Made by a program: the position numbers and the translations under genes. DNA of 7,427 bases from a bacterium. Lineage in GTDB: Bacteria; Desulfobacterota; S145-22. Shown one piece after another: positions 1-5,484 of this stretch; position 1 is the stretch's first letter; the number at the start of each line of letters is the position of its first letter. The notes below the pieces were generated by a model that was given only the letters and a program-made list of their open reading frames with translations, was not told where the DNA came from and made no database searches. Location: the NCBI GenBank assembly GCA_027073795.1, contig JALTEW010000284.1, positions 1-7,427 on the forward strand. Direction: 5' to 3'.

Positions 1-61
1 TCCTTTCACCTCCGGTAGCTTCATACCCCATCGGATATCTCTCCTACCAGAGGCCGCTTAC

Positions 62-124
62 GGGTGGGTCAATTTTACACGTCCACAACTCCCCTTAATG
101 GGTCAATTTTAGGTTACCATAACT
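62..124. mobile_element. Probable end of an IS21-like insertion sequence (repeat pair)
   Basis: The 13-base word TGGGTCAATTTTA occurs at 65-77 and again at 99-111, 34 bases apart. After each copy the next 13 bases end in a similar CCANAACT, so the repeat unit is about 26 bases. Repeated transposase-binding sites near the tips, often containing GGGTCAATTTT-like words, are known from IS21-family elements. No istA or istB coding sequence is present, so the body would lie to the left of the window. The exact tip and the target duplication cannot be placed. The repeats are seen directly; the IS21 assignment is recognition of a pattern and is moderate at best. Confidence 0.42.
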
Positions 125-232
125 ACCCCATAAATTCAACTATGAGATTTTGTAGAATTAGAGACGGGCTACAGGACATGGGAATGGCATTTTTATGGTA
201 TGGCATCCCATCTTTGTTTGTGGGGTCTCCGG

Positions 233-553
233 CTACCTTACAATGCTGCCAGATGGCACTTTTTCATCGGGATGAAGGAGAACGGGCCGCCCTTCCACGT
301 CAACGGCAAGAATCATCCCACGGCTCTCGATGCCTCTGAATTTCCTGGGTTCGAGGTTTGTGAGAACGGGGACCTGTTTCCCGATCAGGTGAAGCGGGTC
401 ATAAAATTCCGCCATGCCGGTCACGATCTGGCGTTTTTCTGAACCCAGGTCAATGAGTAACCGTAAAAGTTTATCAGTATCGGGAACCTTTTCCGCCTCT
501 AGTATTTCCCCTATCCTGATATCCAACTTTTTAAAATCGCTGAATGATATCAT
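233..553 (-). CDS. Free-standing tRNA-binding (EMAP-II/MetRS-beta-like) OB-fold protein
   Basis: This 106-residue protein is a single tRNA-binding domain (Pfam tRNA_bind type), the fold found at the C-terminus of methionyl-tRNA synthetase and in CsaA/Trbp111. Visible family features in order are DIRIGEI (residues 11-17), DKLLRL (27-32), RQIVTGMAEF (41-50), LIGKQVPVLTNLEPR (56-70), the GIESRGMILA block (74-83) and a closing P-SGSIVR. No catalytic synthetase domain is attached, so it probably binds tRNA in trans or acts as a chaperone-like factor. The start at 553 is chosen because GGGAGG lies 8 bases upstream and the family match begins there; an in-frame start at 613 would add 20 unrelated residues and overlap the upstream gene. 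It follows the AI-2E family gene by 46 bases on the same strand, so co-transcription is likely. No clear terminator is visible after its stop. Family call is strong; cellular role is inferred. Confidence 0.88.
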   Translation of the reverse strand: MISFSDFKKLDIRIGEILEAEKVPDTDKLLRLLIDLGSEKRQIVTGMAEFYDPLHLIGKQVPVLTNLEPRKFRGIESRGMILAVDVEGRPVLLHPDEKVPSGSIVR

Positions 554-561
554 CTCGTTAA

Positions 562-567
562 CCTCCC
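562..567 (-). promoter_or_regulatory. Ribosome binding site setting the tRNA-binding gene start
   Basis: GGGAGG on the minus strand sits 8 bases before the ATG at 553. It decides against the longer in-frame start at 613. Confidence 0.7.
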
Positions 568-599
568 GTTGAGATTTCTTCTCAAAGCCAGCCCCACCG

Positions 600-1619
600 C
601 TACATGTCATCACTTAACAGAACGGCAATCCAGCGGGTCTCTTCCTGGGAATCGAGGGCGATTTTGACCACCATGGTTAGGGGAACGGAAAGAAACATCC
701 CAACCGGCCCGAAGACCCATCCCCAGAAGATAAGGGACATGAAGACCACCAGGGTTGAAAGCCCAAGTTTTTTACCCATGGCCCTGGGCTCCACAACATT
801 TCCAATGATAACATTGATGACGGCGTAACCGATCGCGACGATAATCGTTTTCCCGATTCCAAACTGTATAAGGGCTATGAGGAGAGGTGGAATCGCGGCA
901 ATCAGGGAACCGATCGTGGGGATGAAATTCAAGAGGAAGGCAGCAAGGCCCCAGAGGACCGCGAAGTCAACGCCAAGAATCAAAAGCAACAGCGAAGCGC
1001 TAAGCCCGGTAGCCAGAGACAGGATGGTTTTAAGGGCCATGTAACGTGTCACGTTCGTGAAAAAGGTTTCAAAATAAGACACGGTATCAGGGCGTCTCGC
1101 GATATAGACCAGTTTTTTTGAGAATGTTGAGGCCTCCAGCAATACAAAAATGACAAATAAGATGACAAAGAAGCTGCTTGACATGACATTCCCGAAACTC
1201 TTGAGCGAGGTCGCGATATATTGTACCAGAACGCCCGGGTTGAATATTTTTAGCAGTTTTTCCTCCGGGAGTTTTACGCCGAGTTTTGTGGCGAAGTTGA
1301 GAGACTTTTCCGCAAGTGTGGAAAGTTTTTCCTGGTAGGCCGGCAGGTTTGAGGAAAATCCTTGGATGGAGGAGCCGATGAGAACCCCCACAGCGGCAAT
1401 GATGATAACGATAAGAAGAAAGACGATGATCAGGACAAGCCAGTTTGGGAACCCCTTCTTGCGGAAAAAGTGAAAGATGGGGAGACAGATAATGGAAAAA
1501 AAGATAGCCAGCAGGATGGGAACGATAAAATGGCTGGACAGCTTCAACCCCGCGATCACAATGATAAAGGAAGCAAAAGAGAGCAGGAAACTTGAAGCGG
1601 GGGTTTTTTCTGTGGCCAT
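600..1619 (-). CDS. AI-2E family transporter (PerM/TqsA-like membrane protein)
   Basis: This 339-residue polytopic inner-membrane protein belongs to the AI-2E transporter family, whose usual length is about 340-370. Hydrophobic segments occur near residues 9-27, 30-49, 57-83, 147-165, 197-236, 240-280 and 285-320, with a soluble stretch at about 85-145, the usual architecture. Family signatures near the C-terminus are the LNFIPTIGSLIAAIPP block, then NVVEPRAMGKKLGLS, then the GWVFGPVGMFLSVPL block. Characterised members export autoinducer-2 (TqsA) or act as Na+/H+ antiporters; the substrate cannot be predicted here. The start at 1619 is supported by AAGGA 7 bases upstream and by a close consensus promoter. 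The tRNA-binding gene follows 46 bases downstream. The gene appears intact. Confidence 0.93.
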   Translation of the reverse strand: MATEKTPASSFLLSFASFIIVIAGLKLSSHFIVPILLAIFFSIICLPIFHFFRKKGFPNWLVLIIVFLLIVIIIAAVGVLIGSSIQGFSSNLPAYQEKLSTLAEKSLNFATKLGVKLPEEKLLKIFNPGVLVQYIATSLKSFGNVMSSSFFVILFVIFVLLEASTFSKKLVYIARRPDTVSYFETFFTNVTRYMALKTILSLATGLSASLLLLILGVDFAVLWGLAAFLLNFIPTIGSLIAAIPPLLIALIQFGIGKTIIVAIGYAVINVIIGNVVEPRAMGKKLGLSTLVVFMSLIFWGWVFGPVGMFLSVPLTMVVKIALDSQEETRWIAVLLSDDM

Positions 1620-1646
1620 GGATCAATCCTTCACGGTTTTTTACAA

Positions 1647-1673
1647 ATTATAGGCATTTGGTTGATATGTCAA
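1647..1673 (-). promoter_or_regulatory. Sigma-70-type promoter of the AI-2E family gene, with palindrome over -35
   Basis: On the minus strand a perfect TTGACA (1673-1668) and a perfect TATAAT (1652-1647) are separated by 15 bases, two shorter than optimal. Transcription would start near 1640, about 20 bases before the ATG. The -35 lies inside a 14-base inverted repeat at 1661-1674 (arms GTTGA and TCAAC, 4-base centre), which could be a small operator. Hexamers are seen directly; activity is inferred. Confidence 0.6.
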
Positions 1674-1751
1674 CGTTTGGATCACATGATGGGAGGGGAG
1701 TTTGAAGCACCTTACATTGCTGTCTATTCCTGACTTTTTGCGAATGCATCA

Positions 1752-1952
1752 TTATTTTGCGTCAACCTTTCTGCTGACACCAAGCCACTGCCTGCACCCC
1801 GGCGCCCCCTTCCAAGCGGACGCACCGGGGGTTGAAAATGTTTCCATAGCCATGGTTTCCAGCTCGACAATCAGGAGCCAGGGCGAGGTTCCAAATCGAT
1901 CCCCAATTTTCGATTCTAGCTCTGGTTCTTCGGAGGGCATGAGCATTTTCAT
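1752..1952 (-). pseudogene. Frameshifted, truncated NifX/NafY-like (dinitrogenase Fe-Mo cofactor family) remnant
   Basis: The frame opening at 1952 encodes MKMLMPSEEPELESKIGDR, then FGTSPWLLIVELETMAMETF and TPGAS. This matches the N-terminal half of the dinitrogenase iron-molybdenum cofactor biosynthesis family (NifX/NafY/NifB C-terminal domain), where small proteins begin MKIA-PS, contain RFG-xxP-LIVD-ET and then NPGA. Near 1815 the family likeness jumps to another frame, which reads EGGAGVQAVAWCQQKG (compare the usual GGAGIQAAQ-L) and hits TGA at 1762-1764. The C-terminal half expected in this family of about 100-120 residues is not visible in any frame down to 1620. The frame at 1952 itself continues to a stop at 1752 with unrelated residues. 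It begins only 12 bases after the HAD gene, so it was probably the last gene of that operon. No good ribosome site precedes it. Alternatives are a sequencing indel or a chance likeness, the latter less likely. Confidence 0.6.
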
Positions 1953-1964
1953 TAGACAACCGGT

Positions 1965-2621
1965 TCAGTTCTGCCGTGAATGCCTGAGGTAGTTCAGAAG
2001 TTCGGTGGGGGTATTTACAACAACCTCAGCCGGTAACAACTCCGATGGTGCGCCAAATCCCCACCGCACACCGATAAGCCGTAACCCCGCCTCGGCGCCG
2101 GCTGCCATGTCGGAGCCTCGGTCACCAATCATGAAGGCAGGTGATTTTTTTGCGCTGTTCAACTTCATGATGGTCCAAAGGATCTCTGCCTTGGGGGTGT
2201 CCAAGTCGCACCCAAAGATACCGTTGAAGTATCCGGCAATTCCGAAATGCCCGGCCACTTTCCTGGCGATGTCTTCCCGTTTTGTAGTAGCGATATATAA
2301 AGGGTTCCCATCGCCTTTCAAAGTGGACAACAGGCTGGGAATGCCATCATACAACCGGTTTTCCCTGTAGCCGACGTCAAAATATCGCTGGCGAAACAGG
2401 TGGATTGCCTTGGTTAGCGTATCCTCGTCTCCCGTGCATAGGAGTTCTGAAAATATTTCTTTCAGGGGTGGCCCGATAAAGCGGGTCAGGGCAGCCTCAG
2501 GCAAGGGCTTTTGACCCAGCCCCCCCAGGGCAAAATTGATGGATCTCACAATGCCCTTCCGCGGGTTGGTCAACGTTCCATCGAGATCAAAAACAATCGT
2601 CTGGCCATCAGGCATTTTCAT
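1965..2621 (-). CDS. HAD-superfamily phosphatase (phosphoglycolate phosphatase / 5'-nucleotidase-like)
   Basis: This 218-residue cytosolic hydrolase of the haloacid dehalogenase superfamily has all four catalytic motifs. Motif I is FDLDGTLTNP with nucleophile D12 and acid/base D14, motif II is YIATTK (T112/T113), motif III is K144 in DTPKAEI, and motif IV is IGDRGSDMAAG with D167 and D171 for Mg2+. A helical C1-type cap occupies about residues 20-95, with FIGPPL, a mark of the Gph/5'-nucleotidase-like branch. The substrate is unknown; small phosphate esters such as phosphoglycolate or nucleotides are typical. The frame is open back to 2804, but the extra residues are unlike any HAD and come from the overlapping small membrane ORF. 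The start is therefore placed at 2621 (or ATG 2615), just before motif I. That start overlaps the end of the upstream small ORF by 14 bases (8 if 2615), suggesting translational coupling; its own ribosome site (AGAG) is weak. Confidence 0.88.
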   Translation of the reverse strand: MKMPDGQTIVFDLDGTLTNPRKGIVRSINFALGGLGQKPLPEAALTRFIGPPLKEIFSELLCTGDEDTLTKAIHLFRQRYFDVGYRENRLYDGIPSLLSTLKGDGNPLYIATTKREDIARKVAGHFGIAGYFNGIFGCDLDTPKAEILWTIMKLNSAKKSPAFMIGDRGSDMAAGAEAGLRLIGVRWGFGAPSELLPAEVVVNTPTELLNYLRHSRQN

Positions 2622-2853
2622 GCGTTTCTCTGATAAGAACCGTCCAGTATCGCAGGCTCCCGAGAACAAGGGCCGATGCGATTCCAGCCTCTGTGAAGAG
2701 AAAAACACCCTTTCCCGGATAAGGATGAAGCCATTTCCAGGAGGAGAAAAGAAGTATGGTGCCAACAGCCATTCACATGCCACCGGCCAGTAGCACCAGG
2801 ACATACCTACCCGGTTTATATCGGTTTAAGAGTTTTTTTATTTGTCTATCCAT
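2608..2853 (-). pseudogene. Small two-helix membrane protein interrupted by an in-frame TGA
   Basis: An ATG at 2853 opens a frame of 81 codons ending at 2608, broken once by TGA at 2775-2773 (codon 27). The first 26 residues are MDRQIKKLLNRYKPGRYVLV then LLAGGM. The 54 after the stop start MAVGTILLFSSWKWLHPYPG and end WTVLIRETHENA. Read through, it forms a basic N-terminus, one helix spanning the TGA (about codons 17-38), a short loop with HPYPGKG, and a second helix (about 49-72). The frame fits a real gene because it overlaps the HAD start by 14 bases, as coupled genes do, and its membrane topology is coherent on both sides of the stop. Options are a recent nonsense mutation or read error, restart at the ATG directly after TGA (giving a 54-residue protein, 2772-2608), or recoding as selenocysteine. 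The last is poorly supported. I do not recognise the family. Confidence 0.5.
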
Positions 2854-2878
2854 AAAAATTCAATCCCCCCCTTGGGGG

Positions 2879-2907
2879 TTGCAAATTCAGCTTATTCAAA
2901 ATATAAG
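2879..2907 (+). promoter_or_regulatory. Promoter of the DUF302-like gene
   Basis: TTGCAA at 2879-2884 and TATAAG at 2902-2907 are separated by the ideal 17 bases, placing the transcript start near 2914, about 65 bases before the ATG at 2979. It lies face to face with a candidate promoter on the other strand, so the two units may share control. An 8-base direct repeat GTTGTCAA occurs at 2910-2917 and 2945-2952. Confidence 0.5.
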
Positions 2908-2917
2908 GTGTTGTCAA
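2889..2917 (-). promoter_or_regulatory. Possible promoter of the small-membrane-protein/HAD unit
   Basis: On the minus strand a perfect TTGACA (2917-2912) is followed after 17 bases by TAAGCT (2894-2889), a poor -10 with three of six consensus bases. It overlaps the divergent promoter reading to the right. The transcript would soon pass a short C5/G7 hairpin (2865-2878) that includes the only purine-rich ribosome site before the ATG at 2853. Confidence 0.35.
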
Positions 2918-2966
2918 TTCCGGTGACCTTGGAGTTTTCTCGGAGTTGTCAAAAAATAAAAACATG

Positions 2967-2972
2967 AAAGGA
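2967..2972 (+). promoter_or_regulatory. Ribosome binding site setting the DUF302-like start
   Basis: AAAGGA lies 6 bases before the ATG at 2979, favouring it over the in-frame TTG at 2946. Confidence 0.65.
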
Positions 2973-2978
2973 AAAACG

Positions 2979-3392
2979 ATGAGTGAAGGGATCTTGTTTA
3001 AAACCGAAAGCGATAAAACCATTGAGGGTTTTATTGAAGACCTGAGAAAGAATGCCCCTGAATTTAATTTCGGTGTCCGCCATGTACTCAACGTGGGCAA
3101 AGATTACAAAGATCATGGCGTAGAAGTTGATGAAGAATTCCAGCTCTTCCAGGTCATTTTATGTAATTACGAACGTTCCTACCAAACCGTTCGTGGAAAC
3201 CCTGAAAAAGCGGCCGTTCTGCTGCCACCCAAACAGATGGCTGTTTATAGGCGGGACGGGAAAACGGTTATCAATTATCTGCCGTTTACCAGCGATTTTA
3301 TCGCCCAAGCCTTGCCGGAACAAAAGAAATTTTCTGAAAGGCTTGCGGAAACCTGTCAGAAAATAATAAGGCTTATTGAAAAATCCAGATAG
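2979..3392 (+). CDS. DUF302-like protein
   Basis: This 137-residue soluble protein starts MSEGILFKTESDKTIEGF. The layout resembles the DUF302 family: an N-terminal helix after a TIEGFIEDL segment, a middle strand-rich part (EFNFGVRHVLNVGKDYKD, then FQLFQVILCNYERSYQ) and the telling NPEKAAVLLPPKQMAVYRRD block (about residues 74-93), equivalent to the family's P-xx-xLLPC-VVVxE. The usual cysteine in the LLPC position is a proline here, and the only early cysteine is in LCNYE. Biochemical function of the family is not established. The start is set at 2979 because AAAGGA (2967-2972) lies 6 bases upstream; a TTG at 2946 in the same frame has no ribosome site. It is the only plus-strand gene, divergent from the HAD unit and convergent with the activase operon. 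No signal peptide or membrane segment. Confidence 0.72.
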   Translation: MSEGILFKTESDKTIEGFIEDLRKNAPEFNFGVRHVLNVGKDYKDHGVEVDEEFQLFQVILCNYERSYQTVRGNPEKAAVLLPPKQMAVYRRDGKTVINYLPFTSDFIAQALPEQKKFSERLAETCQKIIRLIEKSR

Positions 3393-3598
3393 GCTGACCT
3401 CTTCAAAGGCCTGACAATCTGAATTTCAATGGGGGAAACAGGGGAGTTAGAGAATTTTTGTCTCCCAGAGGAAGGAATTACGTTCAAGGTGAGAGCGAAG
3501 GGGGCCACCGTAAAGGGGCGATCTCTGGGCTGACGATGGCTTCCCGCAACAGACCCTTGAGGGGGAAGAGATCGTAGCCAGCCAACAGGCAGCTTTCT
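3393..3598. other. Convergent intergenic region without a recognisable gene
   Basis: The 206 bases separate two converging genes. An 8-base inverted repeat (CGATCTCT at 3519-3526, AGAGATCG at 3567-3574, 40 bases between) is the strongest structure; it has no adjoining T run, so I do not call it a terminator. No coding likeness is recognised on either strand. Confidence 0.4.
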
Positions 3599-4381
3599 CT
3601 AAGTCGATTGTGCCTTCTGAAGGGCGATACGGGCGGCGCCGATGGCCCCCACAGTTTGGGGTTCCTCCGGGATTAAAAGGCTGAGCCCAAGCTTTTCCTC
3701 GAGGGCACGAACGACCCCGATGTTTTTGGCGACACCGCCTGTCATGACGACATCGCTTTCCACCCCGATGCGCTCCAGAAGACCAATGGTGCGGTCGGCA
3801 ATAGCCTTGTGAATTCCACGAAGGATGTCATTCACCTGTTTTCCCTGGGATTGCAGGGAAATCACCTCGGATTCCGCGAAGACAGTGCAGACGCTGCTGA
3901 TCTGAAGGTCCTCATCGAATTCGAGGGAGAGCTTCCCCATTTCTTCAAGCCCGACCCCCAGGGCATTGGCCATAACCTCGAGAAAACGCCCTGTCCCCGC
4001 GGCACATTTATCGTTCATGTCGAATTCGGAAACAATCCCCTTCTCGTTGACCCGGATCACCTTGGTGTCCTGCCCCCCGATGTCGATGATAGTTCGGCAA
4101 GAGGGAAAGAGGCTGAAGGATCCCTGTGCAAGGCAGGTGATTTCCGTCACGCGAGCGTTTGCATAGGGAGAAATCTCCCTGCCGCAACCCGTAGCTACAA
4201 TATAAGAAAGATCTTCAATCGTAAGGTTCACTTCCTGAAGAGCGACATTTAACGCCTCTTCCGAGGCCTTGGGGCTACACCCCCCCATCAAGACAACCGA
4301 TTGGGAAATAAATTCACCTTTCTCATTGACCAGTGCCGCCTCAGCGGACAGGGAACCTGCATCAACCCCTGCAACAATCAT
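3599..4381 (-). CDS. Acyl-CoA dehydratase/reductase activase (HgdC/BadF/BcrA type)
   Basis: This 260-residue ATPase of the BadF/BadG/BcrA/BcrD family matches the length of HgdC, the activator of 2-hydroxyglutaryl-CoA dehydratase. Family knowledge: the homodimer holds one shared [4Fe-4S] cluster and uses ATP to push a low-potential electron into a partner dehydratase or benzoyl-CoA reductase. Visible motifs are the phosphate-binding GVDAGSLSAEAAL (residues 5-17), DIGGQDTKVI (100-109), the cluster ligands C126 in NDKCAAGTGRF and C165 in SSVCTVFAESEV, and the adenosine motif VMTGGVAKN (212-220). The start at 4381 has AAAGGA 7 bases upstream. It follows the crotonase gene by 28 bases and is the last gene of its operon. 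No dehydratase or reductase subunit is encoded in the window, so the partner must lie elsewhere. It resembles the short HgdC type more than the longer BcrA, but the partner cannot be chosen from sequence alone. Confidence 0.92.
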   Translation of the reverse strand: MIVAGVDAGSLSAEAALVNEKGEFISQSVVLMGGCSPKASEEALNVALQEVNLTIEDLSYIVATGCGREISPYANARVTEITCLAQGSFSLFPSCRTIIDIGGQDTKVIRVNEKGIVSEFDMNDKCAAGTGRFLEVMANALGVGLEEMGKLSLEFDEDLQISSVCTVFAESEVISLQSQGKQVNDILRGIHKAIADRTIGLLERIGVESDVVMTGGVAKNIGVVRALEEKLGLSLLIPEEPQTVGAIGAARIALQKAQST

Positions 4382-4409
4382 TCTTACGTCCTTTTAGGAT
4401 GAAACGTTT

Positions 4410-5180
4410 TTACTTGTCTTTCCAGGTCGGCTTGCGCTTTTCCAGAAAGGCCTTGAGCCCCTCTTTTGCGTCATCGGTGTTCATGAGGGCATATTTGTAA
4501 ATGACCTCCGAAGCGGACAGGCCCTTTTCAAAAGGGACCTCAAAACCGCTGACAATGGCCTTTTTACACCATTTCAGAACCACCGAACTCTTACCCCTGA
4601 GTTCTTCAAGGAAGGTTTCAAGCGCCGCTTCATATCCTTCGTCCGGGAAGACCCGATTGACGAGGCCGTACTCGTAGGCTGTTTGGGCATCGATGGTCTT
4701 GCCGGTCAGCAGTAACTCATAGGCACGCTTTAACCCGAGAATCTTGGAGAACCACGCCACAGCCATGGAAGGGTATACCCCCACCATGACCTCGGGTTGG
4801 CCGAACTTGGAATGTTGAGATGCAACGACAAGGTCGCAGAAAGAGGCTACTTCGCATCCACCCCCCAGCGCTACCCCGTTGACCGCTGCAACCGTTGGAA
4901 TCTCGAAGGTTATCAGGGTTCGGAATATCTGGTGGAAAACGGCGATCATTTCGTCCATCTTGTCCGGGGTGTGATCTTTTACATCAACGCCGGACGAAAA
5001 GGCCTTGGTACCTGCCGCCGTGATGACGAGGGTGCAGAGCCCCTCCATCTCCTTTGCCTCGGCCAAAGCGGCGTTCATCTCCTTCATGGTAGGGATGTCA
5101 AGAACATTGTAGGGTGGCCGGTTGATGGTGAGAGTCGCAACCTTGTCACTTCTCTCAAAAGTAATAAATTGGAACTCCAT
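4410..5180 (-). CDS. Enoyl-CoA hydratase/isomerase (crotonase), possibly cyclohexadienoyl-CoA hydratase type
   Basis: This 256-residue cytosolic enzyme is of normal crotonase length and adds water to, or isomerises, an enoyl-CoA. The oxyanion-hole segments are KAFSSGVDV (residues 59-67) and VALGGGCEVAS (103-113). Both catalytic glutamates of enoyl-CoA hydratases are kept: E110 in GGGCE and E130 in FGQPEV. The region after the first segment, DHTPDKMDEM then VFH, resembles the EHMPD...M...LH pattern of cyclohexa-1,5-diene-carbonyl-CoA hydratases (Dch/BamR) of anaerobic benzoate degraders. The usual GAGG-containing stretch after E130 is replaced by VYPSMAVAW, which also departs from fatty-acid enzymes. 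The start at 5180 has GGAGG about 5 bases upstream. It sits between the biotinyl carrier gene (14-base gap) and the activase (28-base gap). The pairing with an ATP-dependent activase fits a reductive aromatic or hydroxyacyl-CoA route; the precise substrate is an inference. Confidence 0.9.
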   Translation of the reverse strand: MEFQFITFERSDKVATLTINRPPYNVLDIPTMKEMNAALAEAKEMEGLCTLVITAAGTKAFSSGVDVKDHTPDKMDEMIAVFHQIFRTLITFEIPTVAAVNGVALGGGCEVASFCDLVVASQHSKFGQPEVMVGVYPSMAVAWFSKILGLKRAYELLLTGKTIDAQTAYEYGLVNRVFPDEGYEAALETFLEELRGKSSVVLKWCKKAIVSGFEVPFEKGLSASEVIYKYALMNTDDAKEGLKAFLEKRKPTWKDK

Positions 5181-5194
5181 GGCTTCCTCCAGCT

Positions 5195-5410
5195 CTATTC
5201 GATAATGGCAATCACCTTTTCGGCTTCCACCTCATCTCCCGCGTTGACAAGAACTTCCTTGACGGTCCCCGAGGCAGGTGAGGGAACAGGCATTTCCATT
5301 TTCATGGCTTCAAGAATGACAACGGGATCATTTTCATTGATGGAATCACCGGGTTTAACCTCTACACTTACAATTTTTCCAACCATTGGAACTGTAACTT
5401 CTGTTGCCAT
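5195..5410 (-). CDS. Single-domain biotin carboxyl carrier protein
   Basis: This 71-residue protein is just one biotinyl/lipoyl domain. It starts MATEVTVPMVGKIVSVEVKP and contains the biotinylation motif EAMKMEM with target lysine K37, flanked by the symmetric turns VKPGDSIN (18-25) and VNAGDEVE (55-62). The AMKM sequence predicts biotin rather than lipoate (normally DKA). It would shuttle a carboxyl group for an acyl-CoA carboxylase, or a decarboxylase such as a glutaconyl-CoA type enzyme; neither carboxylase nor transcarboxylase subunits are in the window. It lacks the Pro/Ala-rich linker of AccB (about 150 residues) and of decarboxylase gamma subunits, though stand-alone carriers of about 70 residues are known. 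The start at 5410 has an ideal AGGAGG 8 bases upstream and its own promoter. It is the first gene of the operon with the crotonase and activase. Confidence 0.92.
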   Translation of the reverse strand: MATEVTVPMVGKIVSVEVKPGDSINENDPVVILEAMKMEMPVPSPASGTVKEVLVNAGDEVEAEKVIAIIE

Positions 5411-5442
5411 AATTCAATCCTCCTGTAAAATTTAGTTGCCCG

Positions 5443-5471
5443 TTTTTAACAGAGGGGGATGACCCTGTCAA
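5443..5471 (-). promoter_or_regulatory. Promoter of the biotinyl-crotonase-activase operon
   Basis: On the minus strand TTGACA (5471-5466) and TAAAAA (5448-5443) are 17 bases apart, giving a transcript start near 5436 and a short leader with AGGAGG (5424-5419) before the ATG at 5410. It indicates that these three genes can be transcribed separately from the aminotransferase upstream. Confidence 0.55.
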
Positions 5472-5484
5472 GTGTTTTAATGAA

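Noticed and set aside
181..210. Repeated ATGGCAT words (184-190 and 200-206) downstream of the tRNA-binding gene
   Set aside because: Direct, not inverted, so they form no terminator hairpin; too short to mean anything alone.
554..613. Longer start for the tRNA-binding protein at 613
   Set aside because: Adds 20 residues unlike the family and overlaps the AI-2E family gene; a good ribosome site marks 553.
2756..2772. Selenocysteine insertion element after the in-frame TGA
   Set aside because: The hairpin begins directly after the TGA and is only 6 bp with a bulge, unlike the bacterial SECIS spacing and size; Sec within a membrane helix is also unlikely.
2622..2804. N-terminal extension of the HAD frame to an ATG at 2804
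   Set aside because: The extra 61 residues precede the normal start of the HAD fold and are the shadow of the overlapping small membrane ORF, which has better sense.
3366..3378. AATAAG-G-CTTATT inverted repeat at the end of the DUF302-like gene as a terminator
   Set aside because: It lies inside the coding region, is AT-rich with a one-base centre and has no following T run.
3487..3598. Open stretch after the activase stop on the minus strand (about 37 codons)
   Set aside because: It follows a TAG with no start or ribosome site, ends at a stop, and resembles no family; readthrough is not supported.
4797..5435. Plus-strand frame of 212 residues across the crotonase and biotinyl genes
   Set aside because: Antisense to two well-supported genes; the translation has no family likeness.
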